Below are positions 45,013-55,602 of a stretch of DNA of 64,000 nucleotides, piece after piece (the first letter of the stretch is position 1; every line of letters begins with the position of its first letter). The notes below the pieces were generated by a model, which was given only the letters and a program-made list of their open reading frames with translations, searched no databases and was not told where the DNA came from. The DNA lies in contig NW_022098024.1 in NCBI RefSeq assembly GCF_002288925.2, forward strand, positions 3,278,962 through 3,342,961. The letters run 5' to 3'. A program made the position numbers and the translations under genes. The stretch comes from Delphinapterus leucas (Eukaryota; Chordata; Mammalia; Artiodactyla; Monodontidae).

Positions 45013-45419
45013 CGTGGTGTGCCAACAACGGCTGTCTTGGCCTCTTGGCACCCGGGCGAGGGACCGAGGCACATTTTGCCTTTCCATGAGCAGGGAGAGG
45101 GTGAGGTGAGCCCATCACCTGCCCCGCGGCTCGGGGGCTTGAGCAACAGTGAGCTTCCAGGAACCAGAGAGGGAGCAGAGATACATAAATGACCTGAGAC
45201 TGGTTCTAGTCCTAAAAAGATCACCTACAGCTGGGGTTTTTTAACCCCATGTTGTTGATAAATAAAATAAATCATTTTGCACAAACGCACACACACACAC
45301 AAACAAACCAACAAGACGAAAACAGTATATTCCAGGAAAAGGGAGCAGCTTGTAAAAAAACATGACATATGTAAGGAAAAACAACAGAATTCTCTTTATA
45401 AGAAGAAAGGAAAAAACAA

Positions 45420-45535
45420 GGATTATACTAGAAACATAGATGGGGCCAGAATGTGAAAGGCCTTGGAGGCCATTTTAAACAAATATGGACTTCTTTTTTT
45501 CATAGGAAGTGAGGGAGTCAAGATATGTTTCTAAT
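45420..45535 (-). mobile_element. L2 fragment
   Basis: 'gatggggccagaatgtgaaa', 'ggccttggaggccattttaa' and 'aatatggacttctttttttc' match the reverse L2 'gatctggccttgtaggccat' region. Confidence 0.65.
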
Positions 45536-46493
45536 ATGGGGAAGATATATACCTATCTGCATTTATTAACACTTCATTTTAAAAAACTATTTCTTTAGTT
45601 TTTCAACACAATATTTGTTTCTCTTATAAAGCTTTATATTTACTTGTAAATATTTTGGCATCATTGATTTTCACACAGTAAAAATAGCTGAGGTGTATGT
45701 GTGTGGCAGGGGGAATATTTGGGATCAAATGTTTGTGAAATACTTCACAAATATAGCACTTTACCTGCAAAAAGCCATGAAGTTTCCTTTGTGAAAGTGA
45801 GTGTGGTAATGTCTTTGCAGCTTCTCAGTTTCAAGTAAGAGATTAAAAGAAGATCATTCTTAGGACAGAGTCGTGTGTCACATGGACAGATGTTTGGAGA
45901 TCGTCGTGCTCTTCTTTTTCACTAGTTGAAAAAAGGTGTGTGTAATTTTCTACCTTTTGTTTATAAAAGGAGGAAAATAGAAAAAAAAATCCTGCTTTAT
46001 TTACTCTGCTGGTTTTCCCTTTTATAACAAAGCTGTTTATAACAAAGCTGTTTATAAGACTTTAAATGAACCCTGATGCTGCAAAGTGCTGTTCTAGCAA
46101 CTTTAGTTGTCCTAGTGCACTGAAAGTACTTTTCTGTCTTACTCCAAACGTGGTAATGGTGACACCTTAAACTCTAATTTCTTTTACTTTTACCACTTTG
46201 TATCTGATGATGCTCAAATTTCTTTAGGTTTTTGTTCCCCTGATTTTAGGTTCTCTCATTTATTTCCAAAACAATATTATTTCCAACTTTTCTATAATAA
46301 TTAATGTTTTCTAATTTTGGTCTATTGTGAAATTTGATAACCAGGCCACTTACATTTGGAATGACACTTTAAATAATTTTTATAAAGAAAACATAAAAAT
46401 TCAAGAAAATTTCGCCGCATATACTTGTAGGATAATGCATACTGGTTAATTGGTTGAGAGAGAAGGTGAAATGCACATACGCATGTATGCATG

Positions 46494-46495
<2 letters not shown>

Positions 46496-46531
<36 letters not shown>
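46496..46531 (+). repeat. (GT)n microsatellite
   Basis: Uninterrupted GT run of about 36 bp. The antisense poly-TH open frame is an artefact. Confidence 0.95.
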
Positions 46532-46533
<2 letters not shown>

Positions 46534-46779
46534 TTGTGTAATCCTTCCCAGGTACCACTTTTCAGTTGAGTGGCTTTTGAAGTGATCACTTGGTATACAC
46601 CAGAAGCAAAGACTGTGTTTAATTTGTGAAAAAATTAAATAAGAGTGCCATTTTACATTTTTATAATTTTATTTCTCATTTATTCAGTGCATACAAAAAG
46701 AACACATTAAGATAAATATTGAAATATAAGGCAAGGTGTGGTCAAATTTCATGAGATGAAGAAATATATATAATGAAAA

Positions 46780-48156
46780 GGTCAGTTTCTTGGCCTCATG
46801 CCTACCCTTATTCCTTAGCAACCACTGAGTCTGAATCTTTGAATGTGTACAGGAATATTCTATGTATCAGTTTATAAGTATCATTATTAAGTATATTTAT
46901 TGAGTGGTTTTTTAAATATGTGATTGGTAACATACTATATAAGTGGTTCTGCAGCTACTTCTATTCACTTAATATTTCATCTTAGTAATTGTCTAACATC
47001 AGTGCCAAAATTGACCTATTTTTAGTGACATTTTACATTAGTTAAAACTTTGTTCCATTTGGAATTTATTTTGGTGTAGGATAAAATAGGTATGCATTTA
47101 TAATGTTTTACTGGAAAGAGTACCCTGCCTAATGATAGGTGTATATAAATAGTTAAGAACATAACCATCTATCTTCAATTTATGAAGAATTTATAACCAT
47201 GTATTTTTAACTTCAATAGAATATTTTTATTACAATTAATTAAATTTTATCAAATATATGTAAGTATTACTGGAGATGACCATAAGTTTCTCTTCTAGGA
47301 TGAATTTTTGCTTTTGACATATAAAAGTGATAATGAATTATATACATTAAAAGATCTATTTACATTGAACCATCCTTGCATTCCTGTAATTATTCTCACA
47401 GGGACATCTGATCTTCTTCACTATGATGCTGAATTGTATTTTTCAGTATTTATTTTGACTTTTTGCATTATTATTCACAGATGTGTTTGTTTAATTTTAT
47501 TTATGTTCTCTGTGTCTATGGTCTTTATGACAAGTTTTGGGTGAATTGTAACCTAGACTATAACTATTTTGGAAACTTCCTTTTTTTTAGCTATGTCTTG
47601 GATTTCATTGGAATTATCTGTTTTGTTTGTTTGTTTGTTTAAGTATGGTAGTAATTTTGAATCACCCTGATCTATATTTTGGGGAGTTTTCTTTCTATTA
47701 ATTTTTAGTTGTATTTGATTGCAATTAATAAATATTTCTGGGTATTAACTTTGTTTTAGAATTTATTAAAGTTTTATTTGGTGCTTAATATATGGAATTG
47801 ATTTTTATGAATACTACATGCATATTTGAAAAAATTCTATAGTCTTTGTATATGGGGAGCTATTTTCAAAATGTTTTAATTAGATCAATGTAAAGACATG
47901 TTCCAGGGCTCATATTTTTTATTTACTTTTGGTCCATTTGATCATTCATGACCTGAAAAAGATGACATAAGTTATACGGTAAATATTATATTTTTATTCT
48001 TGTATTGCTGTAGTTTATTTTTAATTTGTAAGTATTGATGTAATTTGGTGCGTACACATTTACCTTATTATAAGGTAATTCCACCTTTTCTATATAAAAT
48101 AATATTATTTATTCTATCCAGTTGCACAAAATATTTATCTTAGATGTCTGATAATT
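46780..48156 (-). mobile_element. Ancient L1M ORF2 region
   Basis: Minus-strand L1. The best block on the plus strand is 'cattgaaccatccttgcatt' then 'cctgtaattattctcacagg', with 'gatgctgaattgtatttttc'. This corresponds to the region downstream of the RT catalytic motif. Flanking parts are weaker. A (GTTT)n run lies at 47621-47640. The copy probably resumes after the younger L1, at 48724-49100. Confidence 0.5.
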
Positions 48157-48169
48157 TTATGCAACTAAT
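48157..48169. repeat. L1 target-site duplication, left copy
   Basis: ttatgcaactaat recurs at 48711-48723. Confidence 0.93.
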
Positions 48170-48710
48170 TTTTTTTTTAACATCTTTATTGGGGTATAAT
48201 TGCTTTACAATGGTGTGTTAGTTTCTGCTTTATAACAAAGTGAATCAGTTATACATATACATATGTTCCCATATCTCTTCCCTCTTGCATCTCCCTCCCT
48301 CCCACCCTCCCTATCCCACCCCTCCAGGTGGTCACAAAGCACCAAGCTGATCTCCCTGTGCTATGCGGCTGCTTCCCACTAGCTATCTACCTTACGTTTG
48401 GTAGAGTATATATGTCCATGCCTCTCTCTCGCTTTGTCACAGCTCACCCTTCCCCCTCCCCATATCCTCAAGTCCGTTCTCTAGTAGGTCTGTGTCTTTA
48501 TTCCTGTCTTACCCCTAGGTTCTTCATGACGTTTTTTTTCTTAAATTCCATATATATGTGTTAGCATCCGGTATTTGTCTTTCTCTTTCTGACTTACTTC
48601 ACTCTGTATGACAGACTCTAGGTCTATCCACCTCATTACAAATAGCTCAATTTCGTTTCTTTTTATGGCTGAGTAATATTCCATTGTATATATGTGCCAC
48701 ATCTTCTTTA
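48170..48710 (-). mobile_element. 5'-truncated young L1 (541 bp)
   Basis: Minus strand. It runs from the 3' end ('tttttttaacatctttattg') through the 3'UTR ('ggtggtcacaaagcaccaag', 'cttcccactagctatctacc') into the last about 120 bp of ORF2 ('ctgacttacttcactctgta', 'atggctgagtaatattccat'). Exact 13-bp TSDs flank it at 48157-48169 and 48711-48723. The plus-strand frame at 48328-48564 is antisense to the 3'UTR. Confidence 0.95.
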
Positions 48711-48723
48711 TTATGCAACTAAT
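48711..48723. repeat. L1 target-site duplication, right copy
   Basis: Second copy of the 13-mer at 48157-48169. Confidence 0.93.
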
Positions 48724-49100
48724 CTTGTTAACTGTTGTTACTTTTTGTGGGTTGTAGTATACTCTTTCAAACTTCTATTTAAGTCTTTTAATTTTCAAAA
48801 TGTTTTATTAAATTACATGTTTCAGTATGTTTTGCTTTTGAATCTGTAATAATTTTTTTTTAATTCTGTTTTTATTGAGCTGCTCATAATTCTTCCACAG
48901 TTTACTGAGCTTAGCACTACATGGTAGTTCTCACTGCAGAGTATCTCTTCCTCTGTGCCTCTCCAACTATTTATTTCATGCAAATATATCATGTCTATTT
49001 AATTTAATTTTAGCCCTACTTTCTCTGCTTCTTAAGTTTATTTTATTTTTTTAATTTTTTTCACTGTATGTTTAGGGAGGCCTCCACAACCAACATGTAT
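48724..49100 (-). mobile_element. Ancient L1M continuation (tentative)
   Basis: T-rich sequence ('gttaactgttgttacttttt', 'cttttaattttcaaaatgtt', 'tctgtttttattgagctgct') is consistent with the old L1 interrupted at 48157-48723. Highly diverged. Confidence 0.35.
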
Positions 49101-50563
49101 AGTTTTTTATATATTTTTCAAAATCAATGGATACAATCCTTAAGATAACTAATTTGATTTGAGCATGTTGAGTTTAGGTATCTGTCAGATACGCAGTAAG
49201 AGGTGTTCACAAGACATTTGGGTATATGGACTAAGTACTTAGGAAGAAAAATATTTTTGTATATAAAGAGGAGGCAGAAAATAACACTGAGAAGGTGAGC
49301 TCAAGAATGTTAATGGAGAAGAAAATTGGCAAGGAATAGTTTTTTAAAATTCCATTGTCTTCTATAGAGACAGAGACTATAATGGGACTGAGAAAGACAC
49401 TAAACTGTAATCTACAATATATTTATGACCTTCATTGTTATTATCTTCTTGAGGTTTATACTTTCTAACTTGTAACATCCTAGGTATTGTATACATGAAT
49501 ATTGGCTGATCAATTAGATCTTGCACATCTATCTGTTGACCATTTCTTCCCCCATGGAACGTATTTCTCTTGTGAAATACTTAATAAACAAGATATTATT
49601 ATTAAAAAAAGGTTTAGAGAATTGTTTGGATCCCCTGATCTCTATAAACAAAAAGAACTATATAGAGTCATAATTTATTACATTTTGTCAAAGCTCTACA
49701 AAGATGAAACATTTTTTTTTTTTTTTTAAGATGAAACATTTTAAGCATTCAAACAGAAGATTTGAGAGTGAAAGCTTTTCTGGGACAAAAATGTATAAAG
49801 CAGGACTTTCCTGGGTAAACTGGGGTGTACTGTCACCTAATTCTAAGACACTCAGTGAGGTACATTTCATTGGTGAAACAAGTATATCAGGTGGTAATAG
49901 TTTGATTTTACTCTTGATGACTATCAAGCATTGATTCTATTTATGCATCAAACTCTCTTACTTGTAATGCAATTTTCTGTTACTATTTTGTTTCCAAGTA
50001 GGCTTTCCTGCCACAAATGGAATGTGTATTTATCTAAGTGACACTTCTTTCCAACACATCACACAAGTTATTTGTCCGTGTAAATAAGTGATCTGTTTTT
50101 TTGACATACAATTTATCCTTTTAGGGTTTGGGGTAGCTAGATCAATTTCTTAATCGCTTCTGGTGATTTGATGCAACTTAGTTGCCAAGCTTGAATATAT
50201 GAGGCCAGAGACCTTAGTATATTTAGAGAATAATGAGTAGAGCAGTAATGTTACATAGAGCCCATGAAGTTCAATTTTGACAACATCAGTGATGAAAATT
50301 TCTTGAAGAATTATTCCCATAATTGCAGCCAGGAGGTACTAAGCAATGTCCCGTTATCTCCATAGAGTGTTAACTGAAAAAATATTCCCCGAGGTTTCAA
50401 ACTTTCATTGGTGTTCCTCACTGCCACTGTACAAAATGCCATTGATGAAATATGTTTTTTTTCTGTAGTTCTTTCCACATAGACAGTGGTCTCTGAAAAT
50501 CTAATGAAATGTCTTTTTCTTTTGTCTTTATTTTCTTGGTTCTCCATTCATTGCATATATTTT
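49101..50563. other. No gene seen
   Basis: Unique AT-rich DNA with one small insertion candidate (49701-49742). The open frames at 49502-49729 and 49704-49934 run through the poly-T and have no domains. Confidence 0.5.
49701..49742 (-). mobile_element. Tail-only retroinsertion candidate
   Basis: The 15-mer aagatgaaacatttt occurs at 49701-49715 and again at 49728-49742. About 12 T separate the copies. This is the footprint of a retroinsertion that carried only a poly(A) tail (minus orientation), flanked by a TSD. A tandem duplication with slippage in the T run is the alternative. Confidence 0.55.
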
Positions 50564-50577
50564 CAGAACTCATTCTT
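50564..50577. repeat. L1 target-site duplication, left copy
   Basis: cagaactcattctt recurs at 50774-50787. Confidence 0.93.
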
Positions 50578-50773
50578 TTTTTTTTTAACATCTTTATTGG
50601 AGTATAATTGCTTTACAATGGTGTGTTAGTTTCTGCTTTATAACAAAGTGGATCAGATATACATATACATGTATCCCCATATCTCCTTCCTCTTGTATCT
50701 CCCTCCCACCCTCCCTATCCCACCCCTCTAGGTGGTCACAAAGCACGAAGCTAATCTCCCTGTGCTATGTGGC
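50578..50773 (-). mobile_element. 5'-truncated young L1 3' end (196 bp)
   Basis: Minus-strand 3'UTR only: 'tttttttaacatctttattg', 'ttctgctttataacaaagtg', 'ggtggtcacaaagcacgaag', ending at 'tgtgctatgtggc'. Exact 14-bp TSD. Confidence 0.95.
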
Positions 50774-50787
50774 CAGAACTCATTCTT
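50774..50787. repeat. L1 target-site duplication, right copy
   Basis: Second copy of the 14-mer at 50564-50577. Confidence 0.93.
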
Positions 50788-51544
50788 GTCTCATTCATCT
50801 ATGAAAAGTGTGTAGGTCAATAAACTCAGAGGTTTAGGTTCTCTTCTTTTTTGTTGCATTCTTGGTAGTTCTTATCCTCAGACACATGTTAAGTGAAAGA
50901 CAGTGATGGCAGAGGTAATAGGCATATCTTGATTCTAAACCAAAGTAAACAGGCTGTCATAAAAATATGGAATTGAATAGATGACAAACTGAATTCTCTC
51001 TTTTCAAGCAATTATTTCTGAACCTCAGATCTAATAATCTGCAATTTTGAAGGCTGAGGGAAGTGTTCGTTTGTGGCTCAATCAATTTAAAACAGAAATC
51101 TACATGACGATGCAGATAGCAGCGGAGGGAAAAAATGTTTCTTTGTTCTGAACAAGCGATGGATACCTATTCTAATTCTTATTGTATCTCAATTTTTTAC
51201 AACAGTAGTATATTATGCAATCATCTATATCATCAAATAATAGTTTGACTAGTATAACCATTTGTACAGTAATGCAGTGGTGAATGAATGAGCAAATAAT
51301 GTTCATCAGGGAAAGGTAGATGAGTCCCATTAAGCAGATATTTGGTAAAAGAATTTTGACTCTACGTGGGATTATGTCTCTTAAATAGTATATTCAATTG
51401 GAGCAGTATCTTACAATTGGTGAATAGCTTTATTTATCTTTTTAAAAAATGACTTCATAAGAATGGCACAGGGGAAATGAAAGCCAATGCATAATAATTC
51501 TATCATACTCTGTAATAATTCTAAGTGCAGACAAGTAAATATAT
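50788..51544. other. No gene seen
   Basis: Unique DNA without recognised repeat or exon. Confidence 0.5.
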
Positions 51545-51704
51545 TTTGAAGAGCTGTCATGAGCCAGAACTAAATATTTTATCCCTTTTAATCCTCAACT
51601 AATGAGATTACTATTATTTCCATTTTAGCTTCAGGAAAAATTAAATTCAGCGTTAGGATATACTTACCCAAGATGACATTTAGGAAGTGGCAGAGTCAAG
51701 GTTT
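51545..51704 (-). mobile_element. MIR (interrupted by CHR SINE)
   Basis: Reverse MIR: 'tcatgagccagaactaaata', 'cccttttaatcctcaactaa', 'ttactattatttccatttta', 'gacatttaggaagtggcaga', 'gtcaaggttt'. The SINE sits at 51718, and a little MIR-like sequence resumes after 51931. Confidence 0.75.
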
Positions 51705-51717
51705 AAAAGCATATCAG
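51705..51717. repeat. SINE target-site duplication, left copy
   Basis: aaaagcatatcag recurs at 51919-51931. Confidence 0.93.
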
Positions 51718-51918
51718 GGCTTCCCTGGTGGCACAATGGTTGAGAGTCCGCCTGCCGATGCAGGGGACACGGGTTCGTGCCCTGGTCCAGGAAGATCCCA
51801 CATGCTGCGGAGCGGCTGGGCCCGTGAGCCATGGCCGCTGAGCCTGTGCGTCCGGAGCCTGTGCTCCTCAACGGGAGAGCCCACAACAGTGAGAGGCCCG
51901 CGTACCACACACACACAC
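51718..51918 (+). mobile_element. CHR-type SINE (cetacean form)
   Basis: Plus strand. The tRNA-like head is 'ggcttccctggtggcacaat' and 'acacgggttcgtgccctggt' (B box); the body is 'cccgtgagccatggccgctg' and 'gtgagaggcccgcgtaccac'; the tail is CA-rich. Exact 13-bp TSD. This long body is the form abundant in cetacean genomes and is the best host marker in the window. The overlapping open frames on both strands are shadows. Confidence 0.96.
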
Positions 51919-51931
51919 AAAAGCATATCAG
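51919..51931. repeat. SINE target-site duplication, right copy
   Basis: Second copy of the 13-mer at 51705-51717. Confidence 0.93.
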
Positions 51932-53139
51932 TCATATTCCAAAGCCTAGATATATTCGTCTGTATCACCTCCACCAACTGAATGATATGACAGGTTGAAT
52001 CCAAACCATACTTCTGATATTGCCATAATTTACTAGGTATAGAATATAGTCATCCCAACATAGTTCTACATACATACATTTATTAATGAAAGGGATTACT
52101 AAATGTCTCATTCCATCAAAATGTTACAAAATTAAAATAATTTTCTTTGTGTACTTCACTTGAAATCCAATTAAGCAATTAGTAGTGATGTCAAGATTGT
52201 GCATATAGTTGAATGTTCATTGTTCTTATTGTTTACCTTGGCTCCTTAAAATAGACTCTAAATTATTATTACATAAAATTAGATAAGTCCAAAATTAGAG
52301 AAGTCCAAAGCTTTAAACTTGTACAAAATTTGCACTTTCTAGATAAACTGATACTGAGAAAGTAAGGTGACTTAACCAAGATTTGATGGGAAGAGGGAAA
52401 ATTTATTTCTAAAAAACTTTCATAATTCTGATATGATATGAGGTATATTCAAATTTTCTTAAACTCTAAAAAATTTCAATATTTAGCTAAGGTGGGGAGT
52501 AAATTTTGGATTACCAGAATACTGCTTAACTTATAATGATACATGTCTTACAAGAAAAATGTCTCCTATAAATTATTTCTCCTGTATGTTTTTCTGCTTA
52601 AGTTTGAATTGCTATGAGTTGTTTAGTACTTTCCATTCATTATTTTTGTCTCTTTATTCTTTTCTCCTTGGGATATAACTATCTAAAACTGGTAACTATA
52701 ATATAGAATTATATAACTACCATCTAGAATTAGAGAAAGTTTTAGTGTTTTGCAACTGAGAAAGAAATTGATGATGGACAGTGTTTATACTGCAAACTAC
52801 AGCTATATAGAAACACTAAGTATTCAAATTTGGTAGAAAATAAGTCTAGTATTGTGATACATGTATTCAAGATTACAAAATTGTTCACACAATTGAAAGG
52901 GGCATTTATTGCCTAGGTAGATACATGCATGCTACAGTGGAGACATATTATTAAGTTCTTCATAATATTTACCATTGGGGCAGAGAGCACTTTGAATTAC
53001 TGGGAATATTGCACGGTTTTAGCCTTTCTCTCAAGAGTGAACTTCATGTTTTTCTTCATTAGAGAGTGGAGCTACACTACTGAGAAGTAATTCCAAGGAG
53101 AGTTGAGTAGGACAACACATGGTAATATACTAGTTTTCT
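51932..53139. other. No gene seen
   Basis: Unique AT-rich DNA. Confidence 0.5.
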
Positions 53140-53300
53140 ATATTACAAATGTTCTTCTAAGCCCTTTCCATATAATAACTCATTTTAGCCTCCAAGCAAT
53201 ACTAGAAGATCGTATTTTTATCGCCCCACTTTATGGATAAATAACGGAAGTACACTGAGGATAACAAGCTTGGTTTTATATAACTTTCATATTGCCTAGC
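53140..53300 (-). mobile_element. MIR SINE
   Basis: Reverse MIR: 'aagccctttccatataataa', 'ctcattttagcctccaagca', 'gccccactttatggataaat', 'tacactgaggataacaagct'. Confidence 0.65.
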
Positions 53301-53600
53301 TGTTTAAATATGTTTTATAGATGAAGTTGAAACTGACAGCAGATGGTGGTTGGAACGAATCCAATATTTTCCCTTTCTCCTTTATGTAATAGCAGTTTTT
53401 ACTATCTTCTCCTCACTCCACACATTTACCCCACCCATCAGAATAATTTTCCGAGAAATTTAACTAATGAAGCTACTTTTACAAACATGTCCTTGGTGTA
53501 TGTCTTTACATGTGAGACAGATTTAAGCCACATATTTATATGGTTGATCAACCATTTCTGTTCTATATTCTCATGAATATCTCCACTGCTCTTGCTCTTA

Positions 53601-53809
53601 CCTTTTTTGTGTGTGTGTGCGGTACATGGGCCTCTCACTGTTGTGGCCTCTCCCGTTGCGGAGCACAGGCTCCAGACGCACAGGCTCAGCAGCCGTGGCT
53701 CACGGGCCTAGCCGCTCGCAGCATGTGGGATCTTCCCGGACCGGGGCACGAACCCATGTCCCCTGCATCGGCAGGTGGACTCTCAACCACTGCGCCACCA
53801 GGGAAGCCC
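53601..53809 (-). mobile_element. CHR-type SINE (cetacean form)
   Basis: Minus strand: tail 'ccttttttgtgtgtgtgtgc', body 'gggcctctcactgttgtggc' and 'ggcacgaacccatgtcccct', head 'caaccactgcgccaccaggg'. Short candidate TSD tgctctta (53593-53600 and 53810-53817). The open frames here are shadows. Confidence 0.94.
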
Positions 53810-53817
53810 TGCTCTTA

Positions 53818-54829
53818 GCTTTATCATCCCTAGTTTTTAAATGATGATTTAGAATGTGGACATTGATTATTAATGATTTCATTCTATAAGGACTCTAAAG
53901 GTGACATGAAGTATTGCCTCCTTATTTCAGAAGGAATGAAAAGGTTCTCAGCTAATTAGAGATTTTCTAAAGTTCTGATGATACTAAAGTAAAAAACAGG
54001 CATTATTTTTTATTTAAGAGTTTAAACACTCTTTATCAGCAACAATGGTTCAAAGCCATGATCACAGCAAATCTTGATGTTTCAAAGGGAAATAAAATTT
54101 CCCTTTCAAAAAGCAAATGCTAAAAACTAAAAATAAATAAAATAAAATAAAGTAAAATTTAGAAATTATGCTCTGACATGATTTTTACCAATTTTAATCT
54201 GAAAATAAGTTAAAATATAAACAAAATGTTGCATAACCATTAGATATAAAAGGAGAGTTTAAGGAAAATGAATGAGATTTTATTCTTAAATTTTAAATTG
54301 GTAGTTTTAAAAAATTATATATTTTAGTATATTGCAAAATGTTGAGGTAGCATATAAAACAACAACCTAGTGACAGGATGCTAAGTAAACTTTAAGTTCT
54401 TGGTAAAGAAAGAAAAAAAGATATTTTGATTTGAAATTTAAATAAAAATATGTACCATTTCATTTAGAAACCTCATAAGGCACATTTGATTCCCCATGAA
54501 ATGAAATAAATACTTTATAAAATTTGCCTAACCAAATGTGTAACAGGATATTTGAACTACTATTTATTTTTTTAAACTTTTTATTTTTTAAAGACTATTT
54601 CACACATAATGATGCAGAGCCCTTTTAAAAATAATACTCTAGGTTTTTTATTTAAAGCATATGAACAGAGGCTTTCACTGAAAATCAACAGTCTTTACAT
54701 TAGATAGTGTCTTGCAAGTAACTCTAAAACCACTGCAAAGAATATTAAATTTTTAACTTGGAAAGTTATAATGTATATAATTATTTTTACAGTGTGTGTC
54801 AGTTAACCATTTCTGGCTAACAAAATCTC
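53818..54829. other. No gene seen
   Basis: Very AT-rich unique DNA, including an A/T run with AATAA units at about 54130-54155. Confidence 0.5.
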
Positions 54830-55353
54830 GATGGCCTACAATTTATCCTTCATCCCTTCAATGGAGAGAACCAAATAGAGGTCATGGAGAGATGCAAATA
54901 GAGAGATGCAAAACATTGCTTTCTGTGGTGAATCTACCACAAAAGATACACAAAGGATAATATCAGAATATACTGGACAAATGGATGGTATTGCCAGAAA
55001 TCCTCAAGTTGTGCATTTGTGATTGTAAGACTAAATGGAATTGATATAAAACAAAAGTGTTTTTTGCCCCAGAACACAAATAGTTATTTAATAAGTAATC
55101 AGCAAAATATGAACACATTACATTTAATTGTCATGTCTCCTTAGGCTCCTCTTGGTTGTGACAGTTTCTAAGACTTTTCTTACTTTTGATGAATTTGACA
55201 GTTTTAAGGAGCACATCAGATCCTTTGTAGAATGCCCTTCAATAAGAGATTTTTCTGATGTTTTTCTACATGACTACATATGGATTTTTTAGTATAAAGA
55301 CTACAGAACTCAAATGTCATTTTTATCACATCATATCAAGGGTACATGCAATC

Positions 55354-55370
55354 AACATGACAACACTTTT
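55354..55370. repeat. SINE target-site duplication, left copy
   Basis: aacatgacaacactttt recurs at 55586-55602. Confidence 0.93.
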
Positions 55371-55585
55371 TTTTTGCGGTATGCGGGCCTCTCACTGTTG
55401 TGGCCTCTCCCGTTGAGGAGCACAGGCTCTGGACGCGCAGGCTCAGCAGCCATGGCTCACGGACCCAGCTGCTCCGCGGCATGTGGGATCTTCCCAGACC
55501 GGGGCACGAACCCATGTTCTCTGCATCGGCAGGTGGACTCTCAACCACTGCGCCACCAGGGAAGCCCTTTTCACATTTTTTTTTT
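55371..55585 (-). mobile_element. CHR-type SINE with 18-nt 5' filler
   Basis: Minus strand: tail 'tttttgcggtatgcgggcct', body 'ggctcagcagccatggctca', 'ggcacgaacccatgttctct', head ending 'ccaccagggaagccc' at 55567. Between the head and the right TSD lie 18 extra T-rich bases (ttttcacattttttttt, 55568-55585) that are neither SINE nor host L1. The 17-bp TSD is exact. Confidence 0.93.
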
Positions 55586-55602
55586 AACATGACAACACTT
55601 TT
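55586..55602. repeat. SINE target-site duplication, right copy
   Basis: Second copy of the 17-mer at 55354-55370. Confidence 0.93.

Larger units (their letters stand above)
44300..45170. promoter_or_regulatory. CpG island, candidate (bidirectional) promoter
   Basis: The only CpG-dense, GC-rich, non-repeat block in the window. I count about 30 CpG dinucleotides in 44581-44940 by hand, against near absence in the flanks. The core holds tandem CRE-like sites (44617-44632), an NRF1-like site (44691-44703), CCGGATG/CATCCGG ETS-like motifs, and no TATA box, typical of dispersed housekeeping promoters. Donor-like sequences point outward on both strands (minus 44365/44364, plus 44892/44893). No known gene was recognised. 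A GC-rich retrocopy is an alternative, but I see no poly-A tail or TSD. Confidence 0.6.
45171..46779. other. No gene; L2 scrap and GT repeat
   Basis: AT-rich DNA after the CpG island. It contains AATAAA-type signals at 45259-45270 (gataaataaaataaatc), a short CA run (45287-45302), an L2 fragment and a GT microsatellite. 'tttataacaaagctg' is doubled at about 46019-46050. Confidence 0.5.

Noticed and set aside
44300..45270. CpG island as a processed retrocopy of a GC-rich mRNA
   Set aside because: Considered because of the AATAAA-type signals at 45259-45270, but there is no poly-A tail, no TSD and no recognised protein; kept as the alternative in the main finding.
51718..51800. tRNA gene
   Set aside because: The tRNA-like A/B boxes belong to a SINE with TSD; no cloverleaf was recognised outside SINEs.
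51673..52004. Frames of about 100 aa on both strands
   Set aside because: They are readings of a CHR SINE, repeated at 53.5 and 55.4 kb in similar form.
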